Source: Stenopsyche tienmushanensis (lineage: Eukaryota; Arthropoda; Insecta; Trichoptera; Stenopsychidae). Taken from it: a stretch of DNA of 64,000 nt. The notes under the pieces were generated by a model. That model did no database searches, had not been told where the DNA came from, and saw only the letters and a program-made list of their open reading frames with translations. The first letter of the stretch is position 1; every line of letters starts with the position of its first letter. A program made the position numbers and the translations under genes. This document shows, in pieces, positions 56,160 to 64,000 of this stretch. Location of the stretch: the NCBI GenBank assembly GCA_008973525.1, contig WACJ01000377.1, forward strand, positions 186,001 to 250,000, given 5' to 3'.

Positions 56160-56990
56160 TACGTTTTCAAGGCCTCCAAACAGATTCATTATAATGAAGA
56201 TAAGCCGAGCAAAGCTCGCGGTGTTGGATAAGGATCTCAGGATATGTGAAAGGGTTACGTCCTTATTTTAATATTTTATCTGGAGGGTCATTAACCGCAC
56301 ACCGGATAGGTCGAACCCGTAATCACCGGGGACTCCACTGGGAAATCCCCGCGGAAAGGAACAACAAAACTTCCAGATAGTATTACAGTATGTTTTAATT
56401 GAAATTGTTGGAATAATACTTTAATGTATCCGAGCTTAAGAGATGCCCCGCGATTTGGGTATGGCCCCAAATATAATTTCCAATGGTCCTGTTGCGATCT
56501 TATTTACACTCTAATTATGAAACAATATTTTCAACCCCCTCTGAGAGCCCTTGAAAATTAAATCTACTACGAGTACCAATTGGAAGCACAATTAAACGAA
56601 CTTCCAGTTGATTTGACACAATCGTATGATATATTTAAATGAAAATTAGTTTTTCCAACAGCATTCTAGTTGTCTTTTTTGTTCATATCCTGGACAGTAA
56701 ATGTTTTCCCCCAACAATCCTTTTTCCTATTTACACAGCACGAGGCATCCGCGCTAAATTTTGTTTTTTCTCTCCTTCACAGCATAAACATTTTCTTTTT
56801 GTGCACATGTGTATTACATTTTATTGCCTTTAAGACAGTGTTTGTCGATTTACTGTTGCAGGAAGATTTGTTCGGATATGCAACAAAAATTATCCAAACA
56901 AAATACACCAAAATACTTCGACGCTTTACTTCTTTCTTCTCCGAATGAGCTATTGCACCGTACGAGTGGAGTCGAACTTTTTTTAAAAAT
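56160..56990. other. G+C-richer island, then pyrimidine-rich stretch
   Basis: From 56270 to 56380 lies CCGCACACCGGATAGGTCG and GGAAATCCCCGCGG. From 56640 to 56950 overlapping plus frames of 63-92 codons are phenylalanine-rich, reflecting T-rich DNA. No domain recognised. Confidence 0.3.
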
Positions 56991-57190
56991 AGTATTGTAG
57001 GTGTATATTCACACTTGAAATAACTTTATGAAGAAGAATTATATTATTTAAATACTTATTCTCAGAAAATAATGCAAAGTCCGTAAGCATTTGGAATCAT
57101 AAAACACTTTACACATGTTCGCAATACTAAAAGTTATTTATTTTATTTTGTTAATAATATTATGATTTTTTTTTCATATAGTCTAAGACA

Positions 57191-57260
57191 AGGGTGCTCG
57201 ACCTTTTTAGCCTTAGGAGCTACTTTTCAATTATTTTTTTCTCAGAATCGACTTCGAATA
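57191..57260 (+). mobile_element. Possible hAT element 5' end
   Basis: CAAGGGTGCTCGACCTTTTT then AGCCTTAGGAGCTACTTTT resembles short hAT elements that begin CAxGGGTGCTCAACCTTTTT and carry GAGCTACTTT. No right terminus found; only the start is supported. Confidence 0.4.
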
Positions 57261-57470
57261 CGATTTCTTATAGAAAATTTTATTTAAGGTGTTTTTCCTT
57301 TCTTTAAACCGAAAAATAGGGATATTTCTGGAAGATAATTCCATTTCCCAGTTGCTATGGAAATTAAGATATGGACGTTGCTGCTATCATAATCTAGAAT
57401 GTTATTGTGTTATACGTCCAGAAAGTTCGATGATTTGCATTGTTTTGAAGAAAAGTCTTTATTTCGATCA

Positions 57471-57560
57471 TTAACTCTTTGAGGTCCTATGTCGAATCTG
57501 CTTCGACATCGATTTTATTCCGGTGGGTCCTTTGTCGAGTCTTGACGCGCACTCTCGTGA
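57471..57560 (+). mobile_element. Possible piggyBac-like terminus with hairpin
   Basis: TTAA at 57471 followed by CTCTTTGAGGTCC, the TTAA plus C-rich/TTTG pattern of piggyBac-like ends. Next comes a perfect 7-bp hairpin TGTCGAA-TCTGC-TTCGACA (57490-57508) and a second GTCCTTTGTCGA copy of the first block. The other end was not found. Confidence 0.4.
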
Positions 57561-58959
57561 ACACATTCGATTATACTTACGATCATTTTTTCGCAATCAT
57601 ACTATATTTTTGTGTGAAGCTAATGGATATACCAAATTATTTTTTTCTTAGTTAAGATAAGTCTATCGTCGAATCTAAATTATCTCTGATCTAAGCCATT
57701 GACAATAAATACTGTATATAAGTAATATCTATATAATATATATATTTAGGTATCTTGGATCAAAGATGTCGCCGATTTTCATCGATTACTCTTAGATTTT
57801 TAAGTCACAAAAAATATAATTGTAAAGTCAAAAATATTTTTTTGGAAAAAATATATCAATAATATAGAATAATAATGATTTTCCTATATAACCAATATAA
57901 ATCCAATAAATCCTCAAAAGTCTTTCAAATTCACAATAAATATTTGATGCCATTTTCTTACGAAAATCTGGTATTTGGTTTAAATACTGCCAGCGATCTA
58001 AATCGTATACAAGTTTGATTTAGGGATGTTTTTTGCATTATTTGCGAATATAAAGCTATATTATTTTATTTTGTATAAAGATGTTGAACCGGCATGAAAC
58101 AATAGCGCCATCTGTTAACAATGATGAACTTAAATATCTGTTCGTAAATCATTAAAATGATGCCGACAAACGCTGATTTTAATCACTTAAATCTGTGCTG
58201 ATAAAACACTAATTGCGTCGTTTGTCGTTTGTTTGTTTGCCACGTTTCCCAGGGAACAAATTGGACCCCTCAGTCAGTGATGTAAATTAAATTGTAAATA
58301 ATGATTTCTTGAATCTTTACAAATTTTGGCGAACATTTCAGCATATAAGGAATATTTTGAGCTAATCAATTTTTAATATCCATTTAATTTATAAAATAAA
58401 TCACAAGATTTTTAGCATGCAAGATCATGTTTCATATAAGATTTTGATAACTATTTTGCGAATGATGGACGTCATGCTGTAAAAGATGTCATCTCTGTTA
58501 AGTGACTCAACAATGAAGTACTTCTCTTCAAATTTTCAACATGCTGACAGGACTGTTATTCACACTGCATCAGCATTACAGCAAATTGCATTCCACCCCA
58601 AAAGGTTTAATTTATAGCGTGTGTTCATTTTCAATATTGATTGAGTTTAATTTAAAATACCATGATTGTAAAATACGGAATGGAAACGGGCACATAAAAT
58701 GTTTTCGTTATGGAAGCCAAATATCCCTTGATGACTGTCTGAATGACAAAGAAGCTTGCCAGAATCGATATTCCGACGATGTTCATAGATATCGAAAAAT
58801 CAATCGGTATACGGAAATGAAAAGGAAATGTTCTCGAAACATCGCATTATAAAGGATTTTTCTCATTGCGTCCATTCAGTCGTATAATCAAAAAAGCTCC
58901 CCAAGATAAAATATAATTCGAAACATGAACGTAGAAAAAAAAAAATTAAACGGATTATC
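57561..58959. other. A+T-rich DNA; partial CTCF-like core at 58104
   Basis: AGCGCCATCTGTT (58104-58116), read on the minus strand as AACAGATGGCGCT, matches the CTCF core but not its 5' part. The 103-codon frame at 58541-58852 has scattered cysteines but no recognised domain or splice context, so it is not called. Confidence 0.4.
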
Positions 58960-59800
58960 CCTCCACTGTATAATGACGTCGGCGTGTACAATATTTTATA
59001 GCGCTACAAATAGGGTTGTAATGAAATAATTTGAGCAAAAACGGATCGTTATTGAATTAATCAACCGCCCTCCTGGCCTAAAACTGTGTACTACTAAACA
59101 GAATAACCATAGCAACCCTTTTGGGCAACAAACTGCTCTTTATCTGCAAAGTCATCTGAAAGGTCTAACCCCAAAACATTACGAAATGGACATTGAAACG
59201 GAGTATTTTTCAGCTTTTTGTGTCGATAATTTTTGACCGGATGACGCATTACTTCCGCTATTATCGCGATTATGCAGAATTTCCATCCGTTAAAGTTGCG
59301 CCACTTCTTTCATTATACGAGCAAAATATATGATGATCAAATTGCGTTTCATGTTTATAAAAAGAACAAACAGATAAATTGACTGAGCGCTCTTTGTGAA
59401 ATAAGCTCCCGTAATCGAGTCACGGTTTTTGTACATTCTTCAGGAATTACCTTTGTTCATGCACAGGTTGTATAACGACGATAGCAAAAATCGATATAAA
59501 TATGACCCTTAAAAATATTTCCACTCAAAACTGTAACGTGAGCTCGCTGGGGTGAGGAATTTGTCTCGGTTTCCACGAAAGCGTACAACAAACCCTGACT
59601 GCGACTTGCTATTTTCTATTTCCGAATTCAAATGGGGGTCATCATGTCTCAAGGTCGATTAGCTGAAGAGTATCTGCTGTGGACACGATTTCGTCTTTGT
59701 GGCTGTATTCACAAGGCGATATTTCAACGAGAAGTCAAAATCGCTTAATATTACCCTTATTTTACTTTGAGATGAGGCTCCAAGTGGATGGATTTTGACA
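58960..59800. other. Two G+C-richer islands
   Basis: Stretches around 58970-59480 and 59520-59760 have even composition. A short frame at about 59631-59747 (MGVIMSQGRLAEEYLLWTRF at its start, then TAA) has mixed composition but only 38 codons. No domain recognised. Confidence 0.3.
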
Positions 59801-60539
59801 GCGTTCCTTAAGTGAATTATGAACTCCTTGAATTTCAATCCGGAGGTAAAGAGAACGAAGGATAATGATTAATTATATGATCTTTCATATTTGACTGAAT
59901 CATCCCTTATTCTTTACGTTGTATGTGTAAAGCAATCAACATGCTCAAAATTAATTTCAACACGTCATCATCATCAAATAAACTATAAGAATCATAAAAA
60001 TTGTCAATATTATAAAAATTAAATAGATGATCCATAGTCATTGCATCAATAAGAAAATATTGATAAATTGTTTGGTTTCTCTAAATAATTGGGTCGATTT
60101 CAATGACATTGCAGACCTAAGGTAATCTTTTGGCTTCACATATCGGAAAGCTCTTTGAACTTTGTGACCTGCTTTCATTGAACTCATAAATTCTATTAAA
60201 AGCAAAGGCAAATGGAATATAGATACGTATTCTTCTATTTGAACAAATACACAAATAACTCAAAACTATGATTTGATAAAATAACTTTGTTAACCGAAAT
60301 GCATGGAAACACAACATTTTTATGCAACATTACATAAATACGAATTGTTGCACAATAATAAATACTTTGTAAGATTTTGATGCAATATTTTTAAATGCAT
60401 TTAATGATCATAATATTGTCTTATAAATTTAATAATTTGACACTTCTGAAAAGTCATAAAAATGTAATGAAAAATCAATTTAATAAGAACTGTTAAAGTG
60501 CCTATTAAAAAAGAGATGTTAAGTATTGCAATTCCACTT
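59801..60539. other. A+T-rich DNA, nothing recognised
   Basis: No supported feature. Confidence 0.5.
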
Positions 60540-61020
60540 ACATGGGGTGGGCTTATTCACTGCTATCTATCCTCGTGAGTGGTACGAACCGCCGATAATT
60601 TATTTCCAGTTGAGCCGGGAGTAAGGACCGAACGCAAACTTCCGGTTTTCCCATTAAAAATTTCCGCGAAAAATTGTCGGAAAAGCGGATTCGCCTTTAA
60701 GGGTTGAAGACTGCGGGGGCGCGTCCTCGCACATTCGCGGCCAGACGGCTACTGATCTATGAAAACGTAATATCCCAGACGGCTTTCATGTTGGCTTCCC
60801 TACTCGCTCCTAGACTATTTTATTCATAATCCTGATTGAAGGATTCGCGGGGTGAAAATTGCCCCGCTTCCGGCCTATTTCCAATTCGCCCTGTTTACAT
60901 ATTGCGACATTTGCTTCGGGGGTGCTTCAGCCTCAATGACATGTACAATTGGTGCCTATTCATGGGGTCTTTCACTACTTTTAAGCACAACATTGCGGAA
61001 ATGATTACCAAAAAACCTTA
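60540..61020. other. G+C-richest island of the right half
   Basis: GACTGCGGGGGCGCGTCCTC and GCGGGGTGAAAATTGCCCCG (the latter containing a CGGGG...CCCCG inverted repeat near 60848-60865) mark it. No repeat family or coding frame with known motif. Candidate regulatory DNA by composition. Confidence 0.3.
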
Positions 61021-63104
61021 AGGGATGAACATAGCAAATTTATTTATAGAACTGATACATTTCTTATCATTTCATGATAGCATTTCTTTATCATTTTTAT
61101 TATCAAAATTGTCTGGATTTAAACTTAAAGTTAATATTTATATAGACAAAGCTTTTAAAAGTACGAATTTAATATATATTTGCTTATTTTTTATCAATGA
61201 ATTATTAATATTTACACAAATATATAAACAAATATATCATTTACTATTGCAAAACAAATTAATACTTCACTTTGCGGCCAATATACATTAAATAGTTTTA
61301 ATTTGAAATTAGGGAAGACGAACTGAACCGATGCTAAAATTTATTTTCTGAATCTTTCATAGTTCTTCGTATCATTTAGTTTGAAGTATAATTTTATTTT
61401 CTAGTTTTAAATCAGAATCCATTGAAACTATCTATCGACGAATAGCTGAGACCGACTACTGCATTTCAATTACTGTAATTGAATCAGATCCTTATTGAAA
61501 AGAATAGTTTGTCAACATCCAGAAAAACAAGCGGATCTTTTTTTCTCAGCCCTTCAAAACTTTGTTCGATCGCTAAATTTATTGATTTTAAGACATGCAT
61601 ATTACAGTGATTTATCCATCATTAAATCAGACATTTATCATAATTTCTGTCAATAATAAATCATACAAATACTCTGGTTCAAACGTTTTTTTGATTCGCT
61701 TATCTCATTTTTACACTTTTAAAATGAAAAAGTTTTAAAAGGGAAACATATAAATTTTCACATTTTTAAAAATATTTTGCAGTATTAGTATCAAGGAACA
61801 AAATTAAAAATGCTTATATCCTATACAGAAACACGTTTTTTTTTTAGAATACCAAACCTCTTTGTAAATATAATATTTGTTTAAATACCAAGATTATGCC
61901 AAATCAAATTGTAATTTAGTTTAGCTCCATGAACTAACATTTAGCAAGCCCTGTTTAATACTCTGTATCAACCAATCTCCGATGCTTCCTGTCGGAAATT
62001 TGATTTTGCATCGTATGACGGAGATAGTCAAACACAATGTTATTATTTCAGTACATTGGATATCATATACAGAAATTAAAAAATGTCATGTCACAGTGGA
62101 ATATCAAGAAATATATAATTGCATATGGACATGCTCTTAAACTCTTCCATGCTTGAATTTGAACACCAAAGATCTTCCTGCATTTTTGTTCCAATGATGA
62201 ATTATAAAAAGTAGTTTATAAATACATGATTGCATCAACATGCGGACATACGACTAGGGCATGAAAGTATTATCGAATATATTGTATAAGACCTTCGTGG
62301 CAAGAAGACGTCGAATGCATTCGTTATTCACAATGCAACTAATTACTCGGTGTATTTCATGCAAACATTATTTAATGGAAAGGTGAAAAATCGCATTAAA
62401 ATGTCCTCTCTTTGGAGCTGAAAAACTATCGACAAATGCTTTTTCGTTAATGTATTCATCCAGTTTATCTGACACCCCCCTGTGAATTCTTTGACTATTG
62501 TCATCAGTCTTTGTCTATTCGAGTTAAAGTTTTTCGAATGTTCTCCCTCACCCTCACAAGTCTTGGGATCCTGTATTTGTGCTATACCTTGAATTTATAA
62601 TTAATTGCTTTGGGTTTAACACACGTAAACAGTACGATAAATTGCATTTTTGTAATAATTTTTAGAAATACATATCAAAGAAGATAATCACGCCTAATGC
62701 ATTTCCTTAACACTTATTATAAACAGGTCGCATTAAAGACATTATTTTAATTTATAAGAGCCCCGTTACTTTGAATAATGAGCAGATGAATACATATTAT
62801 ATTAGAAGGATCGGAAAATAATCAAAATTTTGAGACTTACCATTTTATAGTTAGTTCGTATCAAGACATGTTTTAGAAAAAACGTGAATTTTACCATTAG
62901 AATGTGTAGGTTGATTTTTTTTGTATTTGTTATGACTTTACCGTATCGTTAATACGATATTTATTCGATCAGGGAATGAAGGCAATTAGTGGAACTAAAA
63001 AGGAAGTTATCAGTTAAACTTAGTTCCCTATAATTCAAAGATCAGAAGCACCTTCATTGTTAAAGTAAATTAAATAAACCAGAAATTACGGTTCCCCAAG
63101 AATT
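61021..63104. other. A+T-rich DNA, nothing recognised
   Basis: The 88-codon frame at 61025-61291 is rich in isoleucine, phenylalanine and leucine without a motif; treated as chance. Confidence 0.5.
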
Positions 63105-63654
63105 GTCTTCTTCTTCTTTATGTGCGTTGCACTCCATGTGCGTCGGTAACCAGCAGCTGAAGATTTATCTTCTTTGCGACAGTGCGAAAAAGCATTCTGG
63201 TACTGAGTCTGTACCACTGCCACAAGCTTTTTACCACGACGTCTTCCTGGTTCCACGGCCTTCGATCTTCCCTTGGATTAACAAATCGTAGAAGTGCATA
63301 TTTCTTGTTGTGCATAACATGCCCAAAGTACTCTAACATTCCTTTTTTGATTATTGTAAGCACTTCGAGTTGTTGGTTTAGTTGCGTCAGTGCCTCTATA
63401 TTTGTTTTTCATTCCATCCAGGAGAGTTTAGTATTTTCTTCATTTTTATGAAAGCTGCCCTCGCGTCCTCTATTATGCAACGAATTTTCACTGTTTTCAT
63501 TCAAATAGCATCCAAGATATTTGTAGTTCTGCACTCTCTTTACGACATCGTCTTCTATTCGGATCATTCCATCGATGCTGTTTAAGGGTTTGCTAAAAAT
63601 TAGCCACTTCGTTTTCTTAATGCGATACGTTTTCTTATTCTTTCCACGATACAA
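63105..63654 (-). pseudogene. Non-LTR retrotransposon, 3' part of RT protein
   Basis: On the minus strand: KKTKWLIFSKPLNSIDGMI, then VKRVQNYKYLGCYLNENSEN (thumb region, Y-K-Y-L-G motif). A frameshift then leads to CIIEDARAAFIKMKKIL, also typical. After a deletion of roughly 80 residues it continues QLNQQLEVLTIIKKGMLEYF, then GHVMHNKKYALL, and ends near LFRTVAKKINLQLLVTDAHG. The order YLG, A-R-x-x-F-x-K-M, L-x-Y-x-GHV, then W...LFR matches the C-terminal third of insect LINE reverse transcriptases of the type that ends with YxGHVMR. The catalytic YADD and the endonuclease are outside the fragment or lost. Confidence 0.75.
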
Positions 63655-64000
63655 GAATTGTCACTAACCATATTAGAGAAGCAAAGAACAAACTTTTCAT
63701 TTTACTTGTCCAAGTGAAAAATCTACCAGATAATTGTTCCCACTTCTAAATAACTATCAACATTATAAAATACCCTTATTTGTGCACGATGATGAATTAT
63801 TGATTGTATTGATCTTGATTTAGGACTTTTATCGTCTTTATAAGACTCTGCGAAATTAAAATGCTAATAATTTGTAGTTTAAAAATTCAAGTTGAAATTT
63901 TCCGAAGATTCAAATTGATAAATGAGATTGATTAGTTTTAAGTTCCTACGATACATGACAGGCTCAATTGATATCAATCATTAGTAATATCATGAATATC
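63655..64000. other. A+T-rich DNA to the window edge
   Basis: No continuation of the LINE toward its 5' end was recognised here. Confidence 0.5.

Noticed and set aside
58541..58852. 103-codon frame with several cysteines
   Set aside because: Cysteine spacing fits no zinc finger or secreted-peptide pattern I know, and no signal peptide or splice sites are evident.
1..64000. CRISPR arrays, prokaryotic operons or a new defence system
   Set aside because: No regularly spaced direct repeats and no packed reading frames; the sequence is typical of an arthropod gene desert or long introns.

Overview
The window looks like gene-poor, strongly A+T-rich nuclear DNA of an arthropod, most likely an insect. 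By eye about two thirds of the bases are A or T. No open frame exceeds about 130 codons. There is no operon-like packing, and no rRNA or intact tRNA gene was seen. The recognisable transposon families (mariner, Tc1, pogo/Tigger, hAT, TTAA-type elements, a CTAG-ended Helitron, LTR and non-LTR retroelements) occur together in insects. The order cannot be fixed from this sequence.

Nearly everything that can be named is a decayed mobile element. From left to right: a hAT N-terminus with its terminal repeat (0.77-1.33 kb); an LTR-like repeat (1.8-2.0 kb); a short hAT element (5.1 kb); a pogo/Tigger-type element (5.36-6.11 kb); a deleted mariner (8.26-9.01 kb); a deleted, frameshifted Tc1 element (11.89-12.86 kb); a reverse-transcriptase scrap (14.1 kb); two LTR-like repeats in inverted orientation (14.6-14.9 and 16.0-16.4 kb); a TTAA-flanked piggyBac-like element (16.44-16.88 kb); a second, different mariner (27.4-27.9 kb); a Helitron (30.16-30.55 kb); one pogo element inserted in another (37.2-38.4 kb); a second piggyBac-like element with a pogo fragment inside it (40.6-41.3 kb); a short pogo element (43.6 kb); Helitron fragments (45.3-45.6 kb); two TTAA elements sharing one TTAA, one with a Mutator/Kolobok-type transposase scrap (45.69-46.78 kb); hAT and TTAA element ends (57.2-57.5 kb); and the 3' part of a non-LTR retrotransposon on the minus strand (63.1-63.65 kb).

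The best hint of a host gene is a pair of plus-strand exon-like segments (28364-28468 and 29311-29434). They have good splice sites, join in a compatible phase, and are followed by a stop codon and an AATAAA. A third segment (476-579) has a matching donor phase, which would imply an intron of nearly 28 kb. No function could be assigned. A TATA box and initiator with ideal spacing lie at 25.00-25.04 kb, upstream of a 60-codon frame.

Between the elements lie islands of visibly higher G+C with few stops and no known repeat (about 13.1-13.8, 17.9-18.35, 23.1-23.6, 32.9-33.2, 33.6-34.0, 36.0-36.45, 39.0-39.5, 42.2-42.6, 47.7-48.45, 51.1-51.3, 53.5-53.9, 56.2-57.0, 59.0-59.8 and 60.5-61.0 kb). They may be conserved non-coding or regulatory DNA in a long intron or gene desert, but that is inference. 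I found no CRISPR array, prokaryotic operon or clearly new multi-gene system. The most unusual items are the nested and adjoining transposons, the conserved hairpin repeat, two exact palindromes, and a 126-codon minus-strand frame inside the putative intron at 28.66-29.04 kb.
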